Shown here one piece after another: positions 50,432 through 59,307 of a DNA stretch of 64,000 nucleotides (its first letter is position 1; each line of letters begins with the position of its first letter). The notes under the pieces are model-generated. The model searched no databases, was not told the origin of the DNA, and saw only the letters and a list, made by a program, of their open reading frames with translations. This DNA comes from Streptomyces sp. CMB-StM0423. Its GTDB lineage: Bacteria; Actinomycetota; Actinomycetes; Streptomycetales; Streptomycetaceae. The position numbers and the translations under genes were made by a program. The stretch covers positions 124,001 through 188,000 of the forward strand of contig NZ_CP025407.1 in the NCBI RefSeq assembly GCF_002847285.1, in the 5' to 3' direction.

Positions 50432-50894
50432 GAAGGTGCGCCTCGATCCTCTGGTGGGGGGTTGCCGACCGGGGAACGCCGCGGGTGCCGGGCGTCCCGA
50501 CTGGTCAGCCGGGTATCGAGCTTGGTCCAGACCTGTTTCGGTGCGAAAGTGAACTCCTTCGCGCGGGCGCCGTCAATGGATCCGGCGGATCCCGCCGCGT
50601 TCACCTCCCGAAGCGAACGGGCCCGAACCCACGCCCGTTGCCCAACCGGGCACCGAACGGGCACGCGTCCTGGCCGGGGCGGGCATGCCCGGCAGGCACC
50701 GAAACCGGCCGACTGCCGCTCCCCAGCGGTGATACAGCCGTGAAAGCGGGCACAGTCGGTCACGACGTGCGGTGCATGAAGCCTGGCCGGTGCGTTCCGC
50801 CGCCGGTAGAAATGCCTTCGGAAGCCCGAACGGGCAGGGCTTCACCACTCCGACAGCACCCCCCACAGCCAAACCGCGAAGGCAGGTGGTCGTC
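50432..50894. promoter_or_regulatory. Divergent regulatory region with a dre/chitinase-type box
   Basis: This 463-bp gap between the GH16 and DeoR genes holds TGGTCCAGACCT at 50523-50534. It matches the 12-bp direct-repeat element of streptomycete chitinase promoters and the DasR-responsive dre (TGGTCTAGACCA) at 10 of 12 bases. A weaker ACTGGTCAGCC lies at 50500-50510. The rest contains GGATCC repeats at 50578-50592 and no gene that I can support. Upstream elements of the DeoR gene have not been resolved. Confidence 0.6.
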
Positions 50895-51656
50895 GTGGAC
50901 GGAGAAGAACGCAGACGGGTCATCCTGGAGACCGCTCGGCGCGCCGGCAAGGTGGACGTCGCCAAGCTGGCCGCCGACCTGGGTGTCTCCCGGGAGACCG
51001 TACGGCGTGACCTGACGCTCCTGGAGGACCACGGGCTCGTCCGGCGCACGCACGGCGGCGCGTATCCGGTGGAGAGCGCGGGGTTCGAGACCACGCTCGC
51101 GTACCGCACGACCATGCACGTGCCGGAGAAGTCGCGCATCGCCACCGCGGCGGCGGAGCTTCTCGGGGACGCCGAGACGGTCTTCATCGACGAGGGCTTC
51201 AACCCCCAGCTCATCGCCGAGGCGCTGCCGCGGCCCCGCCCGCTGACCATCGTCACGGCCTCGCTCGCCACCGCGAGCGCCCTGGCCGGGGACGACCGGG
51301 TCACCGTGTTACTGCTCGGTGGGCGGGTGCGCGGCAGCACCCTGGCCACCGTGGACCACTGGACGACCAGGATGCTCGCCGGCTTCGTCATCGACCTGGC
51401 GTACGTCGGCGCCAACGGCATCTCCCGCGCCTACGGGCTGACCACCCCGGACCCGGCGGTCAGCGAGGTCAAGGCGCAGGCGATGCGGGTGGCCCGGCGG
51501 AAGGTCTTCGCCGGGATCCACACCAAGTTCGGCGCGGTGAGCTTCTGCCGGTTCGCGGAGGTCTCCGAGTTCGACGTGATCATCACCGACACCGGGCTGC
51601 CCGCCGCGGAGGCCCACCGCTATTCGCTGCTCGGCCCGCAGGTCATCAGGACCTGA
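50895..51656 (+). CDS. DeoR-family transcriptional regulator
   Basis: The 253-residue protein has a DeoR helix-turn-helix (ERRRVILETARRAGKVDVAKLAADLGVSRETVRRDLTLLEDHGLVRRTHGGAY, residues 5-57) and the sugar-phosphate-isomerase-like sensor domain (FIDEGFNPQLIAEAL, and LAYVGANGISRAYGLTTPDPAVSEVKAQAM). It probably senses a phosphorylated sugar and represses the following ABC-dehydrogenase operon. I chose the GTG at 50895 for family-typical length, since several GTG/GTC codons precede it. A TTA codon at 51309-51311 makes the regulator potentially bldA-dependent. Confidence 0.9.
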   Translation: MDGEERRRVILETARRAGKVDVAKLAADLGVSRETVRRDLTLLEDHGLVRRTHGGAYPVESAGFETTLAYRTTMHVPEKSRIATAAAELLGDAETVFIDEGFNPQLIAEALPRPRPLTIVTASLATASALAGDDRVTVLLLGGRVRGSTLATVDHWTTRMLAGFVIDLAYVGANGISRAYGLTTPDPAVSEVKAQAMRVARRKVFAGIHTKFGAVSFCRFAEVSEFDVIITDTGLPAAEAHRYSLLGPQVIRT

Positions 51657-51788
51657 CGGGACCGGCGCCCCTTCCCTACGTCCGCACACCACATCCCATA
51701 CCCCGTGTACGCCACGCCTCCCCGGACGAGCAACAAGCCGGGTGGCCCGGCTCCGTACGCCCCGATTCCCGCCCCCGACCCTCTTTGG

Positions 51789-51803
51789 GAGCATGCGATG
51801 CTC
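51789..51803 (+). promoter_or_regulatory. Hairpin over the start codon of the sugar-binding protein gene
   Basis: GAGCATGCGATGCTC forms a 6-bp stem with a 3-base loop. It contains the ATG at 51798-51800 and part of the GGGAG ribosome binding site, so mRNA folding could limit initiation. It may be fortuitous. Confidence 0.35.
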
Positions 51804-53164
51804 ACTCCGACCCGCAGCAAGCGCACCATCCGCACCCTCGTGCCCGTGGCCACCGCCGCGGCCCTGCTCGCCGCGTGCAGCGGCGCGGGGGCGGCGGCAG
51901 CTCCGGGGGCGACGACTCCGTCAACGTCGTCATGGTCAACAACCCGCAGATGGTCGAGCTGCAGAAGCTGACGGCCAAGCACTTCACGAAGAAGACCGGC
52001 ATCGAGGTGAACTTCACCGTGCTGCCGGAGAACGAGGTCCGCGACAAGATCAGCCAGGACTTCGCCAACCAGGCGGGCCAGTACGACGTGGCCACCATCA
52101 GCAACTTCGAGGTGCCCTTCTTCGCCGAGAACGACTGGCTGCTGCCGCTCGACGAATACGCCGCGGACGACGCGAAGTTCGACCAGGAGGACGTCCTCGC
52201 GCCGATGCGCGAGTCGCTGACGGCCGAGGACGGCAAGCTGTACGCCGAGCCCTTCTACGGCGAGTCGTCCTTCCTCATGTACCGCAAGGACGTCTTCGCC
52301 GAGAACGGCCTGAAGATGCCCGACAAGCCCACCTGGCAGCAGGTCGCCGACCTCGCCGCCGAGGCGGACGGCGCCGAGCCCGGCATGAAGGGCATCTGCC
52401 TGCGCGGCCTGCCCGGCTGGGGCGAGGTCATCGCGCCGCTGACGACGGTGGTCAACACCATGGGCGGCACCTGGTTCGACGAGAACTGGGAGGCGCAGCT
52501 CACCTCGCCCGAGTTCACCAAGGCGGCGAAGTTCTACGTCGACCTCGTCCGCGAGCACGGCGAGGCCGGCGCGGCCCAGTCCGGCTACGCCGAGTGCCTG
52601 AACAACCTCACCCAGGGCAAGACCGCCATGTGGTACGACGCCACCGCGGCCACCGGCTCGCTGGAGGCCGAGGACTCCCCCGTCCGCGGCAAGATCGGCT
52701 ACGCGCCTGCGCCGGTCGACAAGACCGAGTCCTCCGGCTGGCTCTACACCTGGGCGTGGGGCGTGCAGAAGGCGTCGGAACGGCCCGAGAGCGCCTGGAA
52801 GTTCATCTCCTGGGCGTCGAGCAAGGAGTACGAGGAGCTGGTCGGCAAGGAGCTGGGCTGGGCCAACGCGCCCGCGGGCAAGCGCGCGTCGACGTACTCC
52901 AACCCCGACTACCTGAAGGCCGCCGGCTCCTTCGCCGACATCACCCGCGAGGCGATCGAGGGCGCCGACCCGCGCGACCCGGGCACCCAGCCGCGGCCCG
53001 CGCCCGGCATCCAGTTCGTCGGCATCCCCGAGTTCTCCGATCTGGGCACCAAGGTCTCCCAGGAGATCAGCTCGGCCATCGCGGGCAAGCAGTCCGTCGA
53101 GGACGCGCTGGAGAACTCCCAGGAACTGGCCGAGGAGGTCGGCGGGGAGTACCGGGACCGATGA
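51798..53164 (+). CDS. Carbohydrate ABC transporter substrate-binding lipoprotein, frameshifted after the lipobox
   Basis: The ATG at 51798 opens a lipoprotein signal (LTPTRSKRTIRTLVPVATAAALLAACSG, lipobox Cys27). The long body follows in another frame: SVNVVMVNNPQMVELQKLTA, then TGIEVNFTVLPENEVRDKIS and onward to 53164. This is a family 1 sugar-binding protein of the sorbitol/mannitol type. One missing G within the Gly-codon run at about 51881-51895 separates the two frames; restoring it yields CSGGGGGGSSGGDDS, a normal linker. The body is otherwise intact at about 425 residues. Either the assembled base is wrong, or the strain carries a recent inactivating or slippage-prone frameshift. Its stop overlaps the next start by four bases. 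Confidence 0.85.
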
Positions 53165-54132
53165 GTACTCCGACCGCCGTACGCACCGAGCGCCCGGCGC
53201 CGCGCGCGGGCCGGCCGGCACCCCGCCGGCCGGGCCGCGGGGCCCGCGCCTGGGCCACCCGCGCGCCGCTGCTGCCGGCGCTGGTGTTCCTGATCGCCGT
53301 CACCCAACTGCCGTTCGTGGCGACCCTGGTGATCTCCCTCTTCGACTGGAACTCGCTGCGCCCCGACGACCGCAGCTTCACCGGACTCGACAACTACAGC
53401 CAGGTGGCGAGCGACGAGGGCCTGCGCGAGTCGGTGGTGACCACGGCGGTGCTGACCGCCGCGGTCGTCCTGGTCAGCGTGGTGCTCGGGCTGCTCATCG
53501 CGCTGCTGCTGGACCGGGCGTTCCCCGGCCGCGGCGTGGTGCGCACGCTGCTCATCGCGCCATTCCTGCTGGTGCCGGTCGCGGCCGCGCTGCTGTGGAA
53601 GCACGCGCTCTACAACCCCGAGTACGGCCTCTTCAACGGCGCCATCACCTGGGTCGCGGAGCTGTTCGGCGACGACACGCCGCCGCAGCCGGACTGGGTG
53701 TCGGACATGCCGCTGATCGCCGTCGAGGCCGCGCTGATCTGGCAGTGGACACCGTTCATGATGCTGATCCTGCTGGCCGGGCTGCAGAGCCGGCCGACGG
53801 AGATGGTCGAGGCCGCCAAGCTCGACGGCGCCACGAGCTTCCAGATCTTCCGCTACCTCACGCTGCCGCATCTGCGCCGCTATCTCGAACTGGGCGTGCT
53901 GCTCGGCTCGGTGTACATCGTGCAGAACTTCGACGCGGTGTTCACCATCACCTCGGGCGGGCTCGGCACCGCCAACCTGCCGTACACGATCTACCAGACC
54001 TTCTACCAGGCGCACGAGTACGGGCTGGCCTCGGCCGCCGGCGTGCTCGTCGTCATCGGCTCCATCGTCATCGCGACCTTCGCGCTGCGCGTCGTGTCGT
54101 CCCTGTTCCGGGAGGAGGCGTCCCGCGCATGA
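53161..54132 (+). CDS. Sugar/polyol ABC transporter permease (MalF-like)
   Basis: The 323-residue membrane protein has about six helices and the binding-protein-dependent permease motif EMVEAAKLDGATSFQIFRYLTLPHLRRYL (EAA loop) that docks the ATPase. A basic, proline-rich N-terminus of about 35 residues is cytoplasmic. It pairs with the next permease, and both overlap neighbours by four bases. The operon lacks an ATPase gene, as usual in Streptomyces, where the shared MsiK ATPase energises many sugar importers. Confidence 0.93.
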   Translation: MSTPTAVRTERPAPRAGRPAPRRPGRGARAWATRAPLLPALVFLIAVTQLPFVATLVISLFDWNSLRPDDRSFTGLDNYSQVASDEGLRESVVTTAVLTAAVVLVSVVLGLLIALLLDRAFPGRGVVRTLLIAPFLLVPVAAALLWKHALYNPEYGLFNGAITWVAELFGDDTPPQPDWVSDMPLIAVEAALIWQWTPFMMLILLAGLQSRPTEMVEAAKLDGATSFQIFRYLTLPHLRRYLELGVLLGSVYIVQNFDAVFTITSGGLGTANLPYTIYQTFYQAHEYGLASAAGVLVVIGSIVIATFALRVVSSLFREEASRA

Positions 54133-55025
54133 CCACGACCGTAGCGACGGCCCGGAAGCCGGCCCGCACCGGCCGCGCCGCGCTGCCGCCCGCCCTGCGC
54201 AAGGCGCGGCGCCGCAGTGCCGGGCTCGGGCTGCTGGCCTGGCTCGTCGGCATCGCGTTCTTCCTGCCGGTGGCGTGGATGGTGCTCACCTCGCTGCACG
54301 CGGAGACCGACGCCGCCGCCAACCCGCCGGCGGTCGCCGCGTCGCTCACGCTCGACGGCTACCGCACGTTCTTCGGCTCCGGCGGCGGCCCCAGCCCGTG
54401 GCCCGCGCTGCTCAACTCGGTGATGGCGAGCGTGTTCTCGACCGTGCTGGTGCTCGCGCTGGCGCTGCCGGCCGCGTACGCGCTGTCCATCCGGCGCGTG
54501 AAGCGCTGGACCGACGTGCTGTTCTTCTTCCTCTCCACCAAGATGCTGCCGGTGGTCGCCGGGCTGCTCCCGATCTACCTGTTCGCCAAGAACACCGGGA
54601 TGCTCGACAACATCTGGCTGCTCGTCCTGCTGTACACGTCGATGAACCTGCCGATCGCGGTGTGGATGCTGCAGTCGTTCCTCGCGGACATCCCCGTCTC
54701 GATCGTGGAGGCCGCGCAGATCGACGGGGCGAAGCTCACCACCGTGCTGACCCGGGTGATCGCCCCGGTCGCCGGCCCGGGCATCGCCGCCACCTCGCTG
54801 ATCTGCTTCATCTTCAGTTGGAACGAGATGCTGTTCGCGCGGGTGCTCACGGGGGTGACGGCGGAGACCGCCCCCGTCTTCCTCACCCGCTTCATCACCA
54901 GTCAGGGGCTCTTCCTCGCCCAGGTCTGCGCCGCCTCCGTCGTCATCTCCCTCCCGGTGCTCGCCGCCGGGTTCGCCGCCCAGGACAAGCTGGTCCAGGG
55001 CCTGTCCCTAGGAGCCGTCAAATGA
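54129..55025 (+). CDS. Sugar/polyol ABC transporter permease (MalG-like)
   Basis: The 298-residue permease has six helices and the EAA loop SIVEAAQIDGAKLTTVLTRVIAPVAGPGI. MLPVVAGLLPIYLFAKNTGMLDNIWLLVLLYTSMNLPIAVWML is typical of the sorbitol/mannitol-type inner-membrane subunit. It overlaps the flanking genes by four bases on each side, so the four-gene operon is tightly coupled. It completes the translocation pore with the MalF-like protein. Confidence 0.93.
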   Translation: MTTTVATARKPARTGRAALPPALRKARRRSAGLGLLAWLVGIAFFLPVAWMVLTSLHAETDAAANPPAVAASLTLDGYRTFFGSGGGPSPWPALLNSVMASVFSTVLVLALALPAAYALSIRRVKRWTDVLFFFLSTKMLPVVAGLLPIYLFAKNTGMLDNIWLLVLLYTSMNLPIAVWMLQSFLADIPVSIVEAAQIDGAKLTTVLTRVIAPVAGPGIAATSLICFIFSWNEMLFARVLTGVTAETAPVFLTRFITSQGLFLAQVCAASVVISLPVLAAGFAAQDKLVQGLSLGAVK

Positions 55026-56011
55026 GGGCCGCCGTCATCGAAGCCCCCGGCACGGTCACCGTGACCGACGTCCCCGACCCCACCCCCGGCCCGCGCGAGG
55101 TCGTGGTGGACGTGGCGGCGTGCGGGTTGTGCGGAACCGATCTGCACATCCTGCAGGGCGAGTTCGCGCCCACGCTGCCGGTGGTGCCGGGGCACGAGTT
55201 CGCGGGCGAGGTCGTCGGCATCGGCCGCGACGTCACCGAGGTCGCGGTCGGCGACCGGGTCGCCGTGGACCCGTCGCTGTACTGCCACGAGTGCCGCAAG
55301 TGCCGTACCGGCCACGGCAACCTGTGCGAGCGGTGGGGCGCCATCGGCGTCACCGTCGCCGGCGGGGCGGCGGAGTACGCGGTCGCGCCGGTCGCCAACT
55401 GCGTCCGGCTGCCCGACCACGTACGCACCCAGGACGCGGCGCTGATCGAGCCGCTGTCGTGCGCGGTGCGCGGCTACGACGTGCTCAACAGCAAGCTCGC
55501 CGCCCATGTGCTCATCTACGGCACGGGCACGATGGGGCTGATGATGCTGGAGCTGGCCAAGCGCACCGGCGCCGCGGCGGTGGACGTGGTCGACCTCAAC
55601 CCCGAGCGGCTGGCCACCGCGCAGAAGGTGGGGTGCAGCCGGGCGGCGGCCACGCCGGAGGAGTTCGGGCAGCCGGAGGGGTGGGACGTCGTCATCGACG
55701 CCACCGGCAACGCGGCGGCGATCCAGGACGGTCTGGGCCGGGTCGGGAAGGCCGGCACCTTCCTGCAGTTCGGGGTGGCGGACTACGCGACGACCGCCAC
55801 CATCGAGCCGTACCGCATCTACAACCAGGAGATCACCATCACCGGCTCGATGGCCGTGCTGCACAGCTACGAGCGGGCGGCGGAGCTGTTCGCCGCTGAC
55901 GTGCTCGACCCCGAACTGCTCATCAGCGACCGGCTGCCGCTGGAACAATACCCGGCCGCCCTGGAGCAGTTCGCGTCGGGGAAGGGCCGGAAGATCGTGG
56001 TGGTGCCGTAA
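55022..56011 (+). CDS. Zinc-dependent polyol/alcohol dehydrogenase (MDR family)
   Basis: The 329-residue medium-chain dehydrogenase has the catalytic zinc ligands in VAACGLCGTDLHILQGEF and VVPGHEFAGEVVG. A structural-zinc lobe follows (YCHECRKCRTGHGNLCERWGAIG, with Cys residues spaced as in sorbitol dehydrogenases), then a Rossmann segment ending LIYGTGTMGLMMLELAKRTGAAAVDVVDLNPERL. It probably oxidises the polyol imported by the upstream transporter (sorbitol, mannitol or arabitol) to a ketose. It is translationally coupled to the second permease gene by a four-base overlap. Confidence 0.92.
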   Translation: MRAAVIEAPGTVTVTDVPDPTPGPREVVVDVAACGLCGTDLHILQGEFAPTLPVVPGHEFAGEVVGIGRDVTEVAVGDRVAVDPSLYCHECRKCRTGHGNLCERWGAIGVTVAGGAAEYAVAPVANCVRLPDHVRTQDAALIEPLSCAVRGYDVLNSKLAAHVLIYGTGTMGLMMLELAKRTGAAAVDVVDLNPERLATAQKVGCSRAAATPEEFGQPEGWDVVIDATGNAAAIQDGLGRVGKAGTFLQFGVADYATTATIEPYRIYNQEITITGSMAVLHSYERAAELFAADVLDPELLISDRLPLEQYPAALEQFASGKGRKIVVVP

Positions 56012-56160
56012 CTGCGGAGGCCGGTGTGGGCGCCGTGTGAGACGAGTCTCAGGCGGCGCTCATATATGCCGATTCAGTACGCTACGGCCGCTGTTGCCCG
56101 CTGGCACACTGGGGACTTGTCGGCAGACCCCTCCACGCCACGGAAGGACGGCGAGGTCAG

Positions 56161-56973
56161 GTGGCCATGATGGACTGTCCGGGCTGCGGCAGGTGGCACG
56201 ACGCGGGCGGCGCGCCCTGGTGCGCCGCCGCCACCGGCCCGGCCCCGGACGCCCCGGCGGGCGGCGGGCCCGTCCCGCTCCAGGAGCCGGGCCCGGCGGT
56301 GCCGGGGCCGGATCCGCGCGATCTGGAGCTGTTCGCCGAGGGCCGCGCGGCGTACCCGGACACCGCCCCGTACACGCCGGTGCCCCCGGACGACGACACG
56401 CTGGAGCAGCCCGTCGTCCCCGGCCGGGCCCGGCACGGCCGGGGGCGGCGCCGGCGCCCGCCCCGCGCGCGGCTCGCGGCCCTCGCGGCGGCCGGGGTGG
56501 CGGCGATCTCCGGCGGGCTGGTCGCGGCGAACGTGCTCGGCGGTGACGGCAGACCCGACGCCGACCGCGCCGACGAGCGCCCCGACGCCCCGTTCGGACC
56601 GCTGCCGACGAACTCCGCCGGCACCCCCGACGCCCCCGGCACCCCGTCGGCGGCGAGCCCGCCGCCCGCGCGGGCCGACGCGCAGGACCGCGCGCAGCGC
56701 TCCCGGCCCTCCACGGCCCCGCCGCCCGCACCGACCGCGGACCCGACGACGCCCGGGCCCAGCCCCGGCGGCAGCTCCACGGAGCCCGGCAGCCCGTCGT
56801 CGACCGCCTCCTCGCGGGCGACGGTGTCGGCGCCGAGCGGCACCCCGTCGGGCTCGCAGTCCCCCTCCCCCTCCGACTCGCCCACCCCGACGCCCACCGG
56901 CAGCGAGGGCGAGGAGGGCGAACAGGAGCGCGGCCGGCCGGACCAGCAGGGCGACCGGCACCCGAACGGGTGA
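56161..56973 (+). CDS. Zinc-ribbon, single-pass membrane protein of unknown function (SCO2400-like)
   Basis: The 270-residue protein opens with CPGCGRWHDAGGAPWC, a probable zinc ribbon of two Cys pairs. A basic patch and one membrane helix follow (ARLAALAAAGVAAISGGLVAANVLGG, about residues 100-126). A very long Pro/Ser/Thr-rich outer region completes it. The architecture resembles a family of uncharacterised streptomycete membrane proteins; I recall it as SCO2400-like but cannot confirm this. It starts at the GTG at 56161. It lies between the polyol operon and the phosphatase gene and shows no clear link to either. A GAGAC-GA-GTCTC inverted repeat at 56039-56050 is upstream. Confidence 0.6.
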   Translation: MAMMDCPGCGRWHDAGGAPWCAAATGPAPDAPAGGGPVPLQEPGPAVPGPDPRDLELFAEGRAAYPDTAPYTPVPPDDDTLEQPVVPGRARHGRGRRRRPPRARLAALAAAGVAAISGGLVAANVLGGDGRPDADRADERPDAPFGPLPTNSAGTPDAPGTPSAASPPPARADAQDRAQRSRPSTAPPPAPTADPTTPGPSPGGSSTEPGSPSSTASSRATVSAPSGTPSGSQSPSPSDSPTPTPTGSEGEEGEQERGRPDQQGDRHPNG

Positions 56974-57048
56974 GCCCGGAACCGCGGCGCGCGGTGCCCG
57001 CCGGGGTGCGCGGATGCGCGATCACCCCGGGGAGGCGAGATTGGGGGC

Positions 57049-59205
57049 ATGGCCGGTGCCCATCCGAGTGCGCAGCTCGACGCGCTGCTGCTCGGCGTCC
57101 TCTTCGACCGGGCGCGCTCCGCGCTGCTGGTCTTCGACTCCGAGCTGCGGCTACTGCGCGCCAACGCCTCCGCGTGCCTGCTCCCGGGAGTGCCTGAGGA
57201 GCCGGCGGAGGAGGACGGGGAGCGTACGGAACGAGGCGCACCGTCCGCGCGGGACGTGGGGGCGGTCGCCGACGGGGCCGAGCTGCAGCAACTGCTCCGG
57301 CACGTGCTCGCGTCCGGTGACCCGGTGCGCGGCGTGCGGATGGCCGGCGACGGCGACCGGGTGCTGTCGGTCTCCGCCTACCCGATGAGCGACGGCGACG
57401 GTGAGGGTGCCCTCGTGGCCGTGCTCGCCCACGTCCGCGACATCACCGAGCGGCGCCGGGCCCGGTCCCGGCTGGAGCTGCTGTACGCCGCGGAGGCGCG
57501 CATCGGCGCCCTGCTCGACGTCGGCCGGGTGGCGCAGGAGCTGGCCGCGGTCGTCGTGCCCGCGCTGGCGGACGCCGTGGTGGTCGACATCGCCGACTCG
57601 GTGTGGCGGGGCGAGCAGTCGGCGCCGGCGCAGGGGGTGGAGGAACTGGCGCTGCGGCGGGCGGCGGTGGCGCCGTCGGCGTACCGGGAGGAGGACGGCG
57701 TCGGCGCGCAGGTGCGCTACCCGTACGCCTCCCCGCAGTCCAGCGCGCTGACGGACCTGCGCCCGCGGCTCATCCAGCACCCGGCGCACGCCGGGCCCGC
57801 GGTCGGCGGCGACGGGGACCGGGGGCACTCCGTACCGGAGCCCGATCCCGCGAGCGGGCCCCCGGGCGAGCGGGGCGCACCCGTGACCCTGCCCGACGCC
57901 GCGGACGAAGCGCACTCGCTCATCTTCGTGCCGATGACCGCGCGCGGCGCGCTCCTCGGCCTGGTCACCCTCTACCGCTCCGAGCGCCCCACCCCCTTCG
58001 ACGACGCCGACCTGCGGCTGGCCACCGAGGTCGCAGAACTGGCGGCGGTGAGCGTCGACAACGCCCGCCGCCAGACCCGCACCCACACCACCGCCTCCGC
58101 CCTCCAGCGCAGCCTGCTGCCCGCGCACCTGCCGGAGAACAGCGCGATCGAGGCGGGCCTGGCGTACGTGCCGGGCACCTTCCCCGGCACCGGCGGCGCG
58201 GGCGGCGACTGGTTCGACGTCATCGGGCTGTCCGGCGCCCGCGTGGCGCTGGTGGTGGGCGACGTCACCGGCACCGGGCTGCACGCCGCGGCGACCATGG
58301 GCCGGCTGCGTTCGGCGATCGACACCATGGCCGGCCTCGACCTGCCGCCGGACGAGCTGCTGACCCATCTGGACGCGCTGGTGTCCCGGCTGATGCAGGA
58401 GCCGCCCGACCCGTTCGCCGACCCGCAGCGCAACCTGCCGACGCCCGCGGCAACCTGCGTCTACGCCGTCCACGACCCCATCGCGATGCGGGTGACCCTG
58501 GCGCTCGCCGGGCACCCGCCGCCGGTCGTCGTCCGGACGGACGGCAGCAGCGAGGTCGTCGAGGCGGCGACCGGCCCGGCGCTGGGCGGCGGCTCCAGCA
58601 CGTACGGCTGCGCCGAACTCGACCTGCCCGAGGGCAGTCTGCTCGCGCTCTACACCAACGGCCTGCTGCCCGAGCGGCCCGAGGAGTCGCTGGCCCGGCT
58701 GCGCCGTTCGCTCGCCCGCCCGGGGCGCCCGGTGCAGGACCTGTGCGACGCGGCCGTACGCGACCTGCTGCCCGCCCGGCCGAGCGACGACGCGGTGCTG
58801 CTGGCGGCCCGGCTCCGGGCACTGCCGCCGGACCGCGTGGTCTCGGTACGGCTGCCGGTGGACCACTCCGCCCTCTCCGACGCCCGCGACCTGGTGCGCC
58901 GGCGGCTCACGGAATGGGGGCTGCGGGAGCTGACCCTGCCCACCGAACTCATCGTCAGCGAACTCCTCGCCAACGCGGTCCGGCACGCGCCCGGGCCCAT
59001 CGGGCTCAAGCTCATCCTGCAGTCGGTGCTGACCTGCGAGGTCTCCGACACCAGCCATGTGTCGCCGCATCTGCGGCACGCGACGAGCAACGACGAAGGC
59101 GGACGCGGGCTGTTCCTCGTCGCCCAGTTGGCGCACCGCTGGGGTGTGCGGTACTCGTCCCGGGGCAAGGTCGTCTGGACTGAGCAGGAGATCCCGGGTA
59201 GTTGA
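57049..59205 (+). CDS. Multi-domain PP2C/SpoIIE phosphatase (PAS-GAF-PP2C-HATPase)
   Basis: The 718-residue cytosolic protein has a PAS-like sensor (about 10-140), a GAF domain (about 165-345), a SpoIIE-type phosphatase (about 350-585; GGDWFDVIGLSGARVALVVGDVTGTG, CVYAVHD, PSDDAVLLAARL) and a C-terminal RsbW-type anti-sigma kinase ATPase (LPTELIVSELLANAVRHAPGPIGLKL, GRGLFLVAQLAHRWG). Fusions like this act in sigma-factor partner switching. The usual YTDG metal motif reads YTNG (Asn537), so activity may be reduced or metal use altered. The ATG at 57049 is chosen as the first. Confidence 0.9.
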   Translation: MAGAHPSAQLDALLLGVLFDRARSALLVFDSELRLLRANASACLLPGVPEEPAEEDGERTERGAPSARDVGAVADGAELQQLLRHVLASGDPVRGVRMAGDGDRVLSVSAYPMSDGDGEGALVAVLAHVRDITERRRARSRLELLYAAEARIGALLDVGRVAQELAAVVVPALADAVVVDIADSVWRGEQSAPAQGVEELALRRAAVAPSAYREEDGVGAQVRYPYASPQSSALTDLRPRLIQHPAHAGPAVGGDGDRGHSVPEPDPASGPPGERGAPVTLPDAADEAHSLIFVPMTARGALLGLVTLYRSERPTPFDDADLRLATEVAELAAVSVDNARRQTRTHTTASALQRSLLPAHLPENSAIEAGLAYVPGTFPGTGGAGGDWFDVIGLSGARVALVVGDVTGTGLHAAATMGRLRSAIDTMAGLDLPPDELLTHLDALVSRLMQEPPDPFADPQRNLPTPAATCVYAVHDPIAMRVTLALAGHPPPVVVRTDGSSEVVEAATGPALGGGSSTYGCAELDLPEGSLLALYTNGLLPERPEESLARLRRSLARPGRPVQDLCDAAVRDLLPARPSDDAVLLAARLRALPPDRVVSVRLPVDHSALSDARDLVRRRLTEWGLRELTLPTELIVSELLANAVRHAPGPIGLKLILQSVLTCEVSDTSHVSPHLRHATSNDEGGRGLFLVAQLAHRWGVRYSSRGKVVWTEQEIPGS

Positions 59206-59211
59206 CCACCC

Positions 59212-59229
59212 GTGTGATGTGGCTCACAC
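59212..59229. promoter_or_regulatory. CRP/GlxR-type cAMP-receptor site
   Basis: GTGTGATGTGGCTCACAC is a perfect GTGTGA-N6-TCACAC palindrome, the classic cAMP-receptor protein site also recognised by actinobacterial Crp/GlxR proteins. It lies 79 bp upstream of the stand-alone qcrB start and within 10 bp of the end of the phosphatase gene. Confidence 0.75.
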
Positions 59230-59307
59230 TACCTCGTTTCATGTCACATTCGGCCGCCTGTTCCTGTCCTTTAGGTGGGAGTGCACCAGGGAGGCAGGAG
59301 CAACCGC

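Noticed and set aside
56039..56050. GAGAC-GA-GTCTC inverted repeat
   Set aside because: Too short a loop and too short a stem to be called a terminator; it may be an operator but nothing else supports it.
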